Positions 1-11,923 of a DNA stretch of 64,000 bases are shown one piece after another. The position numbers and the translations under genes were made by a program. The stretch's first letter is position 1, and the number at the start of each line of letters is the position of its first letter. Origin of the DNA: Massilia aurea (GTDB lineage Bacteria; Pseudomonadota; Gammaproteobacteria; Burkholderiales; Burkholderiaceae_D); assembly GCF_024753205.1 (NCBI RefSeq), contig NZ_JANUGZ010000002.1:124001-188000 (forward strand). The letters are read 5' to 3'. The notes under the pieces are model-generated. The model ran no database searches. It had not been told where the DNA came from and was given only the letters and a program-made list of their open reading frames with translations.

Positions 1-246
<246 letters not shown>

Positions 247-286
247 TCAGGGATACCCGCAACACGGTGCATCCAAACCTGAACGG

Positions 287-2907
<2,621 letters not shown>

Positions 2908-3121
2908 TCAAGGCGTTAACTTCTCTGGCAAGACTGTCGCTGGCCGATCACAAAATCACGAATAACCACCCATTCTGAGTGCTTTTTTGTTTCAGTTGGG
3001 CAATAATCGGAGCCAGTAACGTCAAGCTTCAAGTCAATGGCATACCGGTCAACATAGCCGCTTGTTACCTTTTCGCCGGTGCCGGACAGCACCACATTCA
3101 CACATTTCACGCAGATCACAC

Positions 3122-4933
3122 ATGGGCAACTTTATCAAACTCAATATCGGCACGCGACTGGCAGCCGGGTTCGCGCTGACCCTCATGATGACGGTCATTA
3201 TCGCGACCGTCGGCGTCTGGCGGCTGAACCAGGTCGCGCAGGAAACGCAAATCATTCTGGCCGAGCCACTGGCGAAAGAACGCATGATCGCCGAGTGGTA
3301 CACGCAGATTTTTGCCGCCGTGCGCCGCACCGCCGCCATCGTCAAGAGCAGCGATGGCTCGCTGACCGCCTACTTCAAGGAAGACGCGGCCGCCACCGGC
3401 AAGCTGTCGGCCGATCTGGTCAAGAAGATCGAACCGTTGATCAGCGGTGACGAAGAAACGGCCCTGTTCAAGTCGGTGATGGAGCACCGCACCGCTTACA
3501 GCAAGGCGCGCGACGGCGCCATCAAGGCCAAGGCCGATGGCAATACCGAACTGGCTGAACAGATCCTGAACCAGCAATTCACGCCGGCCGCCAAGGCGTA
3601 TGAAGAGCGCGTCCATGACCTAGTCAACCTGCAACAGAAACATATCAGCGACAGCGCGGCAATGATTGCCGGCACTGCCGCACGTGGCAAGGTCGTCATC
3701 GGCTCGCTGGCAGCCGGCGCCCTGCTGCTGGGTGGCGTCTTCGCCTGGCTGCTGACCCGTTCGATCACCCGGCCGCTGCGCCGCGCCGTGCAGGCTGCCG
3801 AACAAGTCGCCGCTGGCGACCTGACCGTACGCATCGACAGCAGCGCCAGCGATGAAACCGGCGCCCTGCTGCGCGCGCTGGGCAATATGAATGCCAGCCT
3901 GGCCAAGATCGTCGACGAAGTGCGTACCGGCACCCAGACCATCAGCGGCGCCTCAGGCGAAATCGCCGCCGGCAGTTTCGACCTGTCGAGCCGCACCGAA
4001 CAGCAGGCCGCCGCGCTGGAAGAAACCGCCGCCTCGATGGAAGAACTGACGGGCACCGTGCGCCAGAACGCCGACAATGCGCGCCAGGCCAACCAGCTGG
4101 CGATCGCCGCCTCGAGCGTCGCGACGCAGGCCGGCGCCTCGGTCGACCAGGTCGTCGCCACGATGGGCTCGATCAACGAGTCGTCGCGCAAAATCGTCGA
4201 CATCATCAGCGTCATCGACGGCATCGCGTTCCAGACCAATATTCTGGCCCTGAACGCTGCCGTTGAAGCAGCGCGCGCCGGCGAGCAGGGCCGTGGCTTT
4301 GCCGTCGTGGCGTCCGAAGTGCGCACGCTGGCGCAGCGTTCGGCGGCGGCGGCCAAGGAAATCAAGGGCCTCATTGGCGACTCGGTCGACAAAGTCGACA
4401 CCGGCACCAAACTGGTCGACCAGACCGGCGCGACGATGCGCGAAGTGGTGGACTCGATCCGCCGCGTGACGGACATCATGGGCGAGATCTCGTCGGCCAG
4501 CCAGGAGCAGATCACCGGCATCGACCAGGTCAACCAGGCCATGGGCCAGATGGACAACGCGACCCAGCAGAACGCCGCACTGGTCGAAGAAGCCACTGCC
4601 GCCACCGCGTCGCTGCAGGATCAGGCCAAGCGCCTGGCGCAGGTGGTCGATGTGTTCAAGCTCGATGCCGCGCACACGACCCCGGTCGTGGTGAGCGCGC
4701 CCGTCAAGCGTCCGCCACCGGCACGCCCGGCGCTGAGCAAGCCGGTGCCGCGTGCGGCGGCCAAGCCTGCTGTGGTGTCTGCTGCGGTGCCTGCTGCTAC
4801 GCCTGCCGAAGAGCCAGTCAGCAAGTCCGCTAAAAAGCAGGCAACGAAACCAGCCAGCAAGCCGACCGTCAAGCCAACGAGCAAGCCGGTCGCCACGACC
4901 AAGATGAATGAAGCGGAATGGGAAGAGTTTTAA
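3122..4933 (+). CDS. Methyl-accepting chemotaxis protein
   Basis: A 603-residue transmembrane chemoreceptor. TM1 is about residues 13-33, followed by a periplasmic four-helix-bundle sensor. TM2 is about 191-211, then a HAMP domain (about 212-265), and a long cytoplasmic signalling coiled coil whose tip ([20 protein letters not shown], from about residue 381) binds CheA/CheW. A Pro/Ala/Lys-rich linker (about 520-590) ends in EAEWEEF, an xWxxF-type pentapeptide that tethers CheR/CheB for adaptation. The ATG at 3122 gives the typical short cytoplasmic head ([13 protein letters not shown]); an upstream in-frame ATG would add 20 unlikely residues. The ligand cannot be predicted. No chemotaxis genes are adjacent. 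A hairpin terminator follows. Confidence 0.93.
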   Translation: MGNFIKLNIGTRLAAGFALTLMMTVIIATVGVWRLNQVAQETQIILAEPLAKERMIAEWYTQIFAAVRRTAAIVKSSDGSLTAYFKEDAAATGKLSADLVKKIEPLISGDEETALFKSVMEHRTAYSKARDGAIKAKADGNTELAEQILNQQFTPAAKAYEERVHDLVNLQQKHISDSAAMIAGTAARGKVVIGSLAAGALLLGGVFAWLLTRSITRPLRRAVQAAEQVAAGDLTVRIDSSASDETGALLRALGNMNASLAKIVDEVRTGTQTISGASGEIAAGSFDLSSRTEQQAAALEETAASMEELTGTVRQNADNARQANQLAIAASSVATQAGASVDQVVATMGSINESSRKIVDIISVIDGIAFQTNILALNAAVEAARAGEQGRGFAVVASEVRTLAQRSAAAAKEIKGLIGDSVDKVDTGTKLVDQTGATMREVVDSIRRVTDIMGEISSASQEQITGIDQVNQAMGQMDNATQQNAALVEEATAATASLQDQAKRLAQVVDVFKLDAAHTTPVVVSAPVKRPPPARPALSKPVPRAAAKPAVVSAAVPAATPAEEPVSKSAKKQATKPASKPTVKPTSKPVATTKMNEAEWEEF

Positions 4934-4952
4934 GCTTCCAGCTGCTGCCAGC

Positions 4953-4990
4953 AAAAACCGCCGTCCCCGCTCCGGGCACGGCGGTTTTTT
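4953..4990 (+). terminator. Rho-independent terminator of the chemoreceptor gene
   Basis: Arms AAAAACCGCCGT (4953-4964) and ACGGCGGTTTTTT (4978-4990) pair around a 13-nt loop and end in six T. It begins 19 bp after the MCP stop codon. Confidence 0.9.
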
Positions 4991-5047
4991 GCATTCTGAT
5001 CGTATCTTTCAACAACGTCGCACATCCGCACGAAATTCACTAACAAG

Positions 5048-5076
5048 TTAACACATTTGTGCAAATGTGATACTAT
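5048..5076 (+). promoter_or_regulatory. Sigma-70 promoter with an operator palindrome in its spacer
   Basis: A -35-like TTAACA (5048-5053) and a -10-like TACTAT (5071-5076) are separated by exactly 17 bp. The spacer is almost entirely filled by a perfect inverted repeat, CACATTTG-TG-CAAATGTG (5052-5069, 8-bp arms). A repressor bound there would exclude RNA polymerase. The only downstream gene is the polyol-type MFS permease, about 200 bp away, so this is probably its inducible promoter. Seen in the sequence; the regulator is unknown and no regulator gene is adjacent. Confidence 0.6.
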
Positions 5077-5292
5077 TTGACAAGATCAACTCCGGTCTTA
5101 CGCAATGGCGCGGTCACGTGTCGCTGCTTGCCGTTCCCACGGCATGTCACGGGCATCCTTGCCCTGAGTTCCTCTCCGGAACTGCCCAATTACGCGCCCC
5201 CGCTGCGCGCACTTCGCCCCTTCCGGGTCGCCCATCGCGTTCACGAACGCCACGATTTTGCAGGTGCTAATTTGTCTCCAACAAAAAACCGC

Positions 5293-6630
5293 ATGCCAAC
5301 GGCATCGCCACATCTCCCCTCTTCCCAACCGGACATCCTCGACAGGCTGTGCGACAAGCTCGGGATTCCCCGCTCACTGCTGTGGGGCTTCGTCGGCCTG
5401 CTGGTCTTCATGATCGGCGATGGCGTCGAGCTTGGTTATCTGGCGCCTTACCTGGCCCAGAAAAACATGGTTGAAGCCGACATTGCGGTCCTGTTCACCG
5501 TGTATGGCGTGACGGTGGCAATCGGTTCCTGGTGTGCCGGTGCGCTGTCGAATATCTGGGGGCCGAAGAAAGTCATGCTGATCGGCGCCGGTATCTGGGT
5601 CGTGTTCCAGGTGGTGTTCCTGACATTCGGCGTCGGCCAGATGAGCTATCCGATGATGTTGGCCGGCTACGCTCTGCGCGGCTTCGGCTATCCGCTGTTT
5701 GCCTACGGCTTCCTGGTCTGGATCGTGGCCGCCACGCCGGCCAAGAAGCTGGGCCTGGCGATGGGCTGGTTCTGGGTGGCCTATGCGGCTGGCCTGCCGA
5801 CCCTCGGCGCTTTAGTCGCCAGTTTCTCGGTACCGCTGATCGGCGCGCTGGCCACGTTCTGGCTGTCGCTGGTTCTGGTGATTGCCGGCGCCGCGCTGGC
5901 CCTGCTGTGCGTGAAGGATGCCGCTGGCACGAAGCGCCTGGCGCCAGTCGGTGAAAAACCATTGACGTCACTGATGGGCAGCGTCTCGATCATGTGGGAA
6001 GAACCGAAGACCTCGCTCAGCGGCGTGGTGCGCACTATCAATACCGCATCGATGTTCGGTTTCTTCATCGTGCTGCCGGGCTTCTTCATGGAGGTGATCG
6101 GCTTCACGCTGGAGCAGTGGCTGCGCCTGGTCACCGTCATCTTTGTCGCCAATATTGCCGGCAACATCATCTCGAGCCGCCTGGCCACCCGCTTTGGCCT
6201 CCGCAACACGGTGATCTGGATGGGCGCCGTCGGCAGCGCCATCACGACGCCGCTGTTCTTCTACATGCCGCAGCTGTTCATCGGTAACTTCTACATCGCC
6301 GCGCTGTTCGGTGCGATGTACGGCATGACGCTGGGCGGCTTCGTGCCCCTGTCAGCGCTGATGCCGCTCTTGGTGCCAAAAAACCGCGCCGCCGCTTTGT
6401 CGGTGCTGAGCCTGGGCGCGGGTGCATCGACCTGGGTCGGGCCGGCCATTGTTGCCATCTTCAGCGCGTCGCTGGGCGTGGCGGGGATCATCTGGATCTT
6501 TGCCGGGCTGTATGCGCTTAGTGCGTTCCTGATGATTCCGCTGCGCGATCCGGAAGAACTGCGTGACGAGAAGACCGCCAAACGCGCGGCGACGCAGGTG
6601 GCATCGGTTTCAGCCGCACCCGCGCACTGA
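5293..6630 (+). CDS. MFS transporter, polyol permease (RbtT/DalT/CsbX-like)
   Basis: A 445-residue major facilitator with 12 predicted membrane helices. The opening GIPRSLLWGFVGLLVFMIGDGVELGYL is typical of the ribitol/arabinitol permease branch, which imports sugar alcohols by proton symport across the inner membrane. I chose ATG 5293 (MPTASPHL). A TTG at 5272 with an AGGTG Shine-Dalgarno five bases ahead is a realistic alternative, adding seven residues. The in-frame ATG at 5077 lies upstream of the predicted transcription start and is rejected. It stands alone with no dehydrogenase or kinase beside it, so the substrate is unproven. Confidence 0.82.
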   Translation: MPTASPHLPSSQPDILDRLCDKLGIPRSLLWGFVGLLVFMIGDGVELGYLAPYLAQKNMVEADIAVLFTVYGVTVAIGSWCAGALSNIWGPKKVMLIGAGIWVVFQVVFLTFGVGQMSYPMMLAGYALRGFGYPLFAYGFLVWIVAATPAKKLGLAMGWFWVAYAAGLPTLGALVASFSVPLIGALATFWLSLVLVIAGAALALLCVKDAAGTKRLAPVGEKPLTSLMGSVSIMWEEPKTSLSGVVRTINTASMFGFFIVLPGFFMEVIGFTLEQWLRLVTVIFVANIAGNIISSRLATRFGLRNTVIWMGAVGSAITTPLFFYMPQLFIGNFYIAALFGAMYGMTLGGFVPLSALMPLLVPKNRAAALSVLSLGAGASTWVGPAIVAIFSASLGVAGIIWIFAGLYALSAFLMIPLRDPEELRDEKTAKRAATQVASVSAAPAH

Positions 6631-6651
6631 CAGGATCAGACCCCAACGCGG

Positions 6652-7974
6652 TCAGGCATTACTGGCCGCGTTCTCATACCGCGCGAATTCGGCATGGTGA
6701 GCTACATGCTGTGCATCAAACGGTTCCCAGTAGTCGGCGTGCCGGCGGCGCAGTTGCGCCAGGTCCGGCGCAAAATCCAGGGCAGCCGCCGACCGCGCCA
6801 GGGCCTCGTCAGCCTGGCGCTGCGCCACGGCGCGCAGATGCGGATCGCCGCAGCGACCCAGCTCGCCGCACACCCACTGCAGGTGCAGCGCAATTTCCAG
6901 CACTCCGGCGCCATCGCGGGCCAGCGGCGGGAAGATATCGTTGAACATGTCGTCCAGCGACAGCGGCGGCACCTCGACGCGGTCATGGTCCGGCTCTACG
7001 CCGAAATCGGGATGGGTCCATGCATCGAAGATCCGGTAGACCGCGTTGAGCACGACGATGGCGGTGCCCGGATCGTTGATACCGGGGGACAGCGCGCGGC
7101 TGCCGATTTCGGTCAGCACGACCAGCCCGAAGCCCGGGTCTTCGTCGAACTGGCGCAGGGGTCCGATGGTAAATGCCTTGGCGATCAGGTCCGGTTCGAT
7201 CGTGCCAGCGTCTTGCCCATCGGGCAGCACGTAACCGATGGGGCGCGAGCAGACGATCAGCGCGCCGGGTGCAACCGCCAGCGTGATGCGCAGCTTGCGT
7301 TCGGCGGCAATGCGCTGCAGGGCATCCATGTCCACCCGCTGCAGGTAGCCGCTCGCCAAGCTGTGAAAGGCCAGGCCGGCCGGTGGCCCGAAGGCCACCA
7401 TGCCGCCCATGCAAGGCAGCCGGGTGCGGCGCGCCATCGCTTCGGCGGCCGCACGTTCGACCCTGGCAATGACGGCGCCCAGGCGCCCCAGGCGGGCGAT
7501 GCTGTCGACCCAGCGCACGAACACGAGCACGACGATCACCAGCGTGAGCAGGGTCAACACGAACAGGGTGAAGCGGCCTGGCTTGCCAAAGTAATCGTTG
7601 GTCGTTGCACTCAGGCCGATGATGGCGAAGATGAAGGCGCCGACAAAGATCGACAGCGCGTTCTGCGAAACGTCATCGGCGATCACGAGCGGAAACGCGC
7701 GCTCGGTGGCCGACTGCCCGGTCGACGCATACGCGGCCACCATCGACGCGACGGCAAACGTCGCGACGCCCAGCATGCTGGCGGCGATCACCTTGAGCAG
7801 GTCGACGATCGAGCCTTGCGCGATTTCCGGCACCTTCCAGTCGATCGGGATGCTGTCGACCAGGTGCGCCAGCGCCACGCCGGCAACGGATAAAACGCAG
7901 GCGATCATGGGCTTGACCCACAGGCGCTCGCGCAGGCGGTTCATCAGAAATTGCATTCGGGCCGGCAGGATCAT
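6652..7974 (-). CDS. DUF2254 family membrane protein
   Basis: A 440-residue protein of the uncharacterised DUF2254 family. The N-terminal ~160 residues hold four membrane segments (for example MIACVLSVAGVALAHLV, VIAASMLGVATFAVASMV, ALSIFVGAFIFAIIGL and FTLFVLTLLTLVIVVLVF). The remaining two thirds is soluble and includes the conserved SPGINDPGTA stretch. It converges on the MFS permease (stops 21 bp apart) and diverges from the GPH symporter. The stretch AGAGGAG lies 13 bp upstream of ATG 7974, a rather long spacing; an internal ATG six codons later is possible. Function unknown. Confidence 0.85.
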   Translation of the reverse strand: MILPARMQFLMNRLRERLWVKPMIACVLSVAGVALAHLVDSIPIDWKVPEIAQGSIVDLLKVIAASMLGVATFAVASMVAAYASTGQSATERAFPLVIADDVSQNALSIFVGAFIFAIIGLSATTNDYFGKPGRFTLFVLTLLTLVIVVLVFVRWVDSIARLGRLGAVIARVERAAAEAMARRTRLPCMGGMVAFGPPAGLAFHSLASGYLQRVDMDALQRIAAERKLRITLAVAPGALIVCSRPIGYVLPDGQDAGTIEPDLIAKAFTIGPLRQFDEDPGFGLVVLTEIGSRALSPGINDPGTAIVVLNAVYRIFDAWTHPDFGVEPDHDRVEVPPLSLDDMFNDIFPPLARDGAGVLEIALHLQWVCGELGRCGDPHLRAVAQRQADEALARSAAALDFAPDLAQLRRRHADYWEPFDAQHVAHHAEFARYENAASNA

Positions 7975-8123
7975 GGTGGTCAGTCAACTCCTCTAGTCAA
8001 AGCGTGTCGTCGCAGGTTGCCCCGGCAGTGTAGAGCAATGATCAAAACCACCATATTTCAGTACGGCTCGTTGGCACGTTGCGGTGTGTTGACACGCCAT
8101 CAAGGCAGCGCCATACTTGCCCG

Positions 8124-8161
8124 ATGTTAGCGTTATCACTTAATGCTGGCATCACTATAAA
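8124..8161 (+). promoter_or_regulatory. Promoter and GntR-like operator of the GPH/GH94 operon
   Basis: TTATCA (8133-8138) and TATAAA (8156-8161) are spaced 17 bp apart, with a start codon at 8180 and GGAG at 8169. The palindrome TGTTAGCGTTATCA (8125-8138) covers the -35 box. It matches the site upstream of gluconokinase (TGTTAGCGGTAACA on that gene's strand) at 12 of 14 positions, and resembles the gluconate-repressor GntR operator of enterobacteria. Repression by the LacI-family protein encoded at 15.2-16.2 kb is inferred. Confidence 0.65.
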
Positions 8162-8179
8162 AATATCTGGAGACAATCA

Positions 8180-9556
8180 ATGTTCAAGCGCGGGCCTGAG
8201 ACACCTGTGGCGACGGGCGGCAACCTCGCCTGGCGAGAAAAGATCAGCTATGGCGTGGCCGACATGGGCTTCAATTTTTATTGGGCCAATATCGCCACCT
8301 TCCTGCTGATCTTTTATACCGACACTTTCGGGATCTCGGCGGCGCAGGCGGCCACCCTGCTCGCCTCGATCAAGCTGATCAACGCCTTCACCGACCCCGT
8401 GATCGGCGCCTTTGCCGACCGCACCAATACCCGCTTCGGCAAGTTCCGCCCCTACCTGATCTGGATGTCGATCCCCCTTGGCGCAGCAGCCGTGCTTACC
8501 TACACCACGCCCGACCTGGACGCCAACGGCAAGCTGCTGTGGGCCTACGGCAGTTATCTGGCGATGATGGTCTGTTACACCTGCGTGAACATTCCCTACA
8601 ACGCGCTCTCCGGCGTGATCTCGAACGACCCGCAGGAGCGCTCGACGATCAACGGCCTGCGCTTCATCTTTGCCTTCGCCGGCAGCACGCTCGTCACAGC
8701 CGCCACACCGGCGATGGTGGCATGGCTCGGCGCCGGTGACGACGTGCGTGGCTGGCAGCTGACCATGCTTGCATGGAGCGTGGCGGCATCGGTCATGTTC
8801 CTGATTACCTTTCTCAATACCCGTGAGCGCGTGCTGCCCCCGCCCGGCCAGAAGAACGACGTCTGGCGCGACATCCGCGACCTGGCGTCCAACCGGCCCT
8901 GGGTCGTGCTGTTCGTGCTGGCCCTGGTGATCATGGTGACGATCACGCTGCGCACCACGACCTCGGCCTACTACTTCAAGTACGTCGTGGGCCGCCCCGA
9001 GCTGATGGCGACTTTCGTGCCGACCTATATGGTGTTTGCCGCCGTCGGCGCGGCCTGCACGCCGCTGCTTACGCGCTTCATCGACAAGAAGCTGTTGATG
9101 ATCCTGTTGATGAGCTGCACCGCCGTGCTGTCGTCGCTGTTCTTCCTGATCCCGGCCGACCGGATCGACCTGATGTTCGTGCTGCAGGCGGGCCTGGGCT
9201 TCGTGCTCGGGCCCAAGTCGCCGCTGGCGTTCTCGATGTATGCCGATACCGCCGACTACAACGAATGGCGCACCGGCCGGCGCGCCACCGCGATGACCTT
9301 CGCCGCCGCGACCTTCTCGCAAAAGCTCGGCACCGCGGTGGCGGTCAGCGTCATCGGCGCCGTCTTTACCTGGCTCGGCTACGTGCCCAACGCGGCGCAG
9401 AGCGTCGGCTCGCAGGCCGGCATCGTCTGGCTGATGTCGTTCGTGCCGGCCGCCTTTGCGCTGGTGGCCGTGCTGGTGATGTGCTTGTATAACCTCGACG
9501 CCAAGGCCCTGGCGCGCATGGGCGCCGAACTGGCCGCGCGCAAGGCGGCGCCATGA
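8180..9556 (+). CDS. GPH-family glycoside/sugar:cation symporter
   Basis: A 458-residue, 12-helix inner-membrane carrier of the glycoside-pentoside-hexuronide family (MelB/XylP/LacS type). Diagnostic segments are [15 protein letters not shown] near the N-terminus, the loop [18 protein letters not shown] (about residues 75-92) and [19 protein letters not shown]. It imports a glycoside with a cation. Its stop overlaps the GH94 start by 4 bp (ATGA), so transporter and phosphorylase are translationally coupled, and the carrier probably brings in the disaccharide that the phosphorylase cleaves. The start has GGAG eight bases upstream. Expression is likely controlled by the palindrome at 8125-8138. 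Confidence 0.9.
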   Translation: MFKRGPETPVATGGNLAWREKISYGVADMGFNFYWANIATFLLIFYTDTFGISAAQAATLLASIKLINAFTDPVIGAFADRTNTRFGKFRPYLIWMSIPLGAAAVLTYTTPDLDANGKLLWAYGSYLAMMVCYTCVNIPYNALSGVISNDPQERSTINGLRFIFAFAGSTLVTAATPAMVAWLGAGDDVRGWQLTMLAWSVAASVMFLITFLNTRERVLPPPGQKNDVWRDIRDLASNRPWVVLFVLALVIMVTITLRTTTSAYYFKYVVGRPELMATFVPTYMVFAAVGAACTPLLTRFIDKKLLMILLMSCTAVLSSLFFLIPADRIDLMFVLQAGLGFVLGPKSPLAFSMYADTADYNEWRTGRRATAMTFAAATFSQKLGTAVAVSVIGAVFTWLGYVPNAAQSVGSQAGIVWLMSFVPAAFALVAVLVMCLYNLDAKALARMGAELAARKAAP

Positions 9557-11922
9557 TTCCAATGGAGATTGCCCCGATGCTGTACCCGCAAGACGACCGC
9601 TATGTGCTCACCAGCCCGACCGCCATGCCGCAGGCAGGCGGCTTCCTGTGGAACCGCAGGATGATGATCCAGACGACCTGCCGCGGCTACGCCACCGCGC
9701 AGTTCATGCAGCCCGAACCCGGCAAGTACTCGCACGGCCCGAACATGGAAGCAAAATCGTTCATGCAGCCGGAGCAGAATTACTATGCCCACCATCCGGG
9801 CCGCTTCGTGTACGTGAAGGACGAAGACACGGGCGAGCTGTTCTCGGCGCCGTATGAACCGGTGCGCGGCGGCCTTGATCGCTATGCGTTCTCGGTCGGG
9901 CGCACCGACCTGCAATGGACGATCGAAAAGCTCGGCATCCGCATCGATCTGACGCTCGCGCTGCCGGTCGACGACGTGGCCGAACTGTGGACCGTGGCCG
10001 TCACCAATTTGTCGGAGCGCCCGCGCCGCATCAGCATCTACCCGTACTTCACGGTCGGCTACATGTCGTGGATGAACCAGTCGGCCGAGTACCGGCACGA
10101 CCTGGGCGGCATCGTCGCAACCTGCATCACGCCGTACCAGAAGCTGGATGACTTTTTCAAGAACCGCCTGCTGAAAGACCGCACGGTGCTGCTGTGCGAG
10201 CAAGCACCCGATGCCTGGGAAACCGGGCAAAAAGTGTTCGAAGGCGAAGGCGGCCTGCATGCGCCATCGACGCTGACGCCCGCGCTGCTGCCCTGCGGCG
10301 ACGCGCGCTACGAAACGCCAGCCGCCGTCGTCCAGTACCGCCTGACCCTGGAGCCCGGCGAGGCTGCCACGCGCCGCTTGCTGTTTGGCCCGGCGTTCGA
10401 TGACGCCGAGATTGCCCAGCTGCGCCAGCGCTACCTGAGCGAAGAAGGCTTCGCCAGCGCCGCCCGCGACTACGCCGCCTACATCGCCGAGGGCGACGGT
10501 GTGCTGCAGATCGCCACGCCTGACCCCGAGCTGGATAATTTCGTCAACACGTGGCTGGCGCGCCAGGTGTATTACCACGGCGACGTCAATCGTCTCAGCA
10601 CCGACCCGCAGACCCGCAACTACCTGCAGGACAATATGGGCATGGTGTTCGTCAAGCCGGCCGCTGCCCGTGCTGCCTTCCTGCACGCGCTGAGCCAGCA
10701 GGAAGAAAATGGCGCCATGCCGGACGGTATCCTGCTGTTCGAAGGCGCTGAACTCAAATACATCAACCAGATCCCGCACACCGACCACTGCGTCTGGCTG
10801 CCGGTATGCCTGCAAGCCTATCTCGATGAAACAGGCGACGCGGCCATCCTTGACATGCCGGTCCCCGCGCACGGCGGCGACGTCAAATCTGCGTTCGAGC
10901 GCATCTGCCTGGCGATGGACTGGCTGCTGGAGCGCCGCGATGCACGGGGCCTCTCCTACATCGAACAGGGCGACTGGTGCGATCCGATGAACATGGTCGG
11001 CTACAAGGGCCGCGGTGTCTCGGGCTGGCTGACTGTGGCGGCAGCGTACGCGCTGAACCTGTGGGCCGATGTCTGCGCCGCGCGCGATGATGAGGCGATG
11101 CAGGCGCGCTACCGCGATGGCGCAGCGGCCATGAACGCCTCTGCCAACGCGCACCTGTGGGATGGCAGCTGGTTCGCACGCGGCATCACCGACGACGACG
11201 TCAAGTTTGGCGTCGCGGCCGATACCGAAGGCCGCATCTACCTGAACCCGCAAAGCTGGGCATTTTTGTCGGGCGCCGCAAACGACGCGCAGCGCGCACA
11301 GATGCTGCCCGAGATCGACGCACAACTGAAGACACCCTACGGCGTGCAAATGTTCGCCCCGCCCTACAGCGCCATGCGCGAAGACATCGGCCGCGTCACG
11401 CAAAAGCATCCCGGCTCGGCCGAGAATGGTGCAGTCTACAACCACGCCGCCGTGTTCTACATCTTCAGCCTGTACACGATCGGCGAGTCCGACCGCGCCT
11501 TCGACGCGCTGCGCAAGATGATTCCCGGCCCGGACCTGGCCGACTATCTGCAGCGCGGCCAGTTGCCGGTATTCATCCCCAACTACTACCGCGGCGCGTA
11601 CCACGAGTACCCGCGCACCGCCGGGCGCTCGAGCCAGTTGTTCAACACGGGCACCGTGGCCTGGGTGTATCGCTGCCTGATCGAAGGCCTGTGTGGCTTG
11701 AAGGGTGATGCGAATGGCTTGACGGTCAATCCGCAACTGCCATCCGGCTGGCCCGGCATGACGGTCACGCGGCGCTTCCGCGGTGCGACGTTCGAGGTGG
11801 ATATCCGGCGCGGCGCGGTCGATCGCGTGACGGTGACGTGCGACGGCGTCGAACTGGCTGCGGCCCGCATCGACAAGATCGACGCGGGCCGCAGGTATCG
11901 CCTGCAGGTGCTGGTGCCCTAG
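9553..11922 (+). CDS. GH94 family disaccharide phosphorylase, candidate cellobionate/aldobionate phosphorylase
   Basis: A 789-residue cytoplasmic inverting phosphorylase of family GH94. It has the N-terminal beta-sandwich, the (alpha/alpha)6 barrel with QDNMGMVF and [11 protein letters not shown], and the catalytic region [16 protein letters not shown], where Asp477 occupies the place of the family general acid. The usual cellobiose phosphorylase motif reads GDWND; the Cys/Pro variant and the length near 790 fit the cellobionic-acid branch as I remember it, an identification that needs alignment. Such an enzyme would give glucose 1-phosphate plus gluconate, matching the gluconokinase and GntR-like repressor nearby. 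Laminaribiose phosphorylase is the main alternative, given the GH16 glucanase next door. ATG 9553 overlaps the transporter stop; ATG 9562 and 9577 are alternatives. Confidence 0.75.
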   Translation: MIPMEIAPMLYPQDDRYVLTSPTAMPQAGGFLWNRRMMIQTTCRGYATAQFMQPEPGKYSHGPNMEAKSFMQPEQNYYAHHPGRFVYVKDEDTGELFSAPYEPVRGGLDRYAFSVGRTDLQWTIEKLGIRIDLTLALPVDDVAELWTVAVTNLSERPRRISIYPYFTVGYMSWMNQSAEYRHDLGGIVATCITPYQKLDDFFKNRLLKDRTVLLCEQAPDAWETGQKVFEGEGGLHAPSTLTPALLPCGDARYETPAAVVQYRLTLEPGEAATRRLLFGPAFDDAEIAQLRQRYLSEEGFASAARDYAAYIAEGDGVLQIATPDPELDNFVNTWLARQVYYHGDVNRLSTDPQTRNYLQDNMGMVFVKPAAARAAFLHALSQQEENGAMPDGILLFEGAELKYINQIPHTDHCVWLPVCLQAYLDETGDAAILDMPVPAHGGDVKSAFERICLAMDWLLERRDARGLSYIEQGDWCDPMNMVGYKGRGVSGWLTVAAAYALNLWADVCAARDDEAMQARYRDGAAAMNASANAHLWDGSWFARGITDDDVKFGVAADTEGRIYLNPQSWAFLSGAANDAQRAQMLPEIDAQLKTPYGVQMFAPPYSAMREDIGRVTQKHPGSAENGAVYNHAAVFYIFSLYTIGESDRAFDALRKMIPGPDLADYLQRGQLPVFIPNYYRGAYHEYPRTAGRSSQLFNTGTVAWVYRCLIEGLCGLKGDANGLTVNPQLPSGWPGMTVTRRFRGATFEVDIRRGAVDRVTVTCDGVELAAARIDKIDAGRRYRLQVLVP

Positions 11923-11923
11923 A

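Noticed and set aside
2916-3119. 67-codon minus-strand frame between pyrG and the chemoreceptor
   Set aside because: No ribosome site and no recognisable family; it overlaps the region expected to hold both divergent promoters.
5077-5292. N-terminal extension of the polyol permease from ATG 5077
   Set aside because: This ATG lies only one base after the predicted -10 element, has no ribosome site, and the extension is not transporter-like.
8142-8154. Second GntR-type operator next to the GPH promoter (TGCTGGCATCA)
   Set aside because: Only the outer TG/CA bases match; too degenerate to support.
9379-11736. 785-codon open frame antisense to the GH94 gene
   Set aside because: Antisense shadow caused by GC3 codon bias; the sense frame has clear GH94 motifs and coupling to the transporter.
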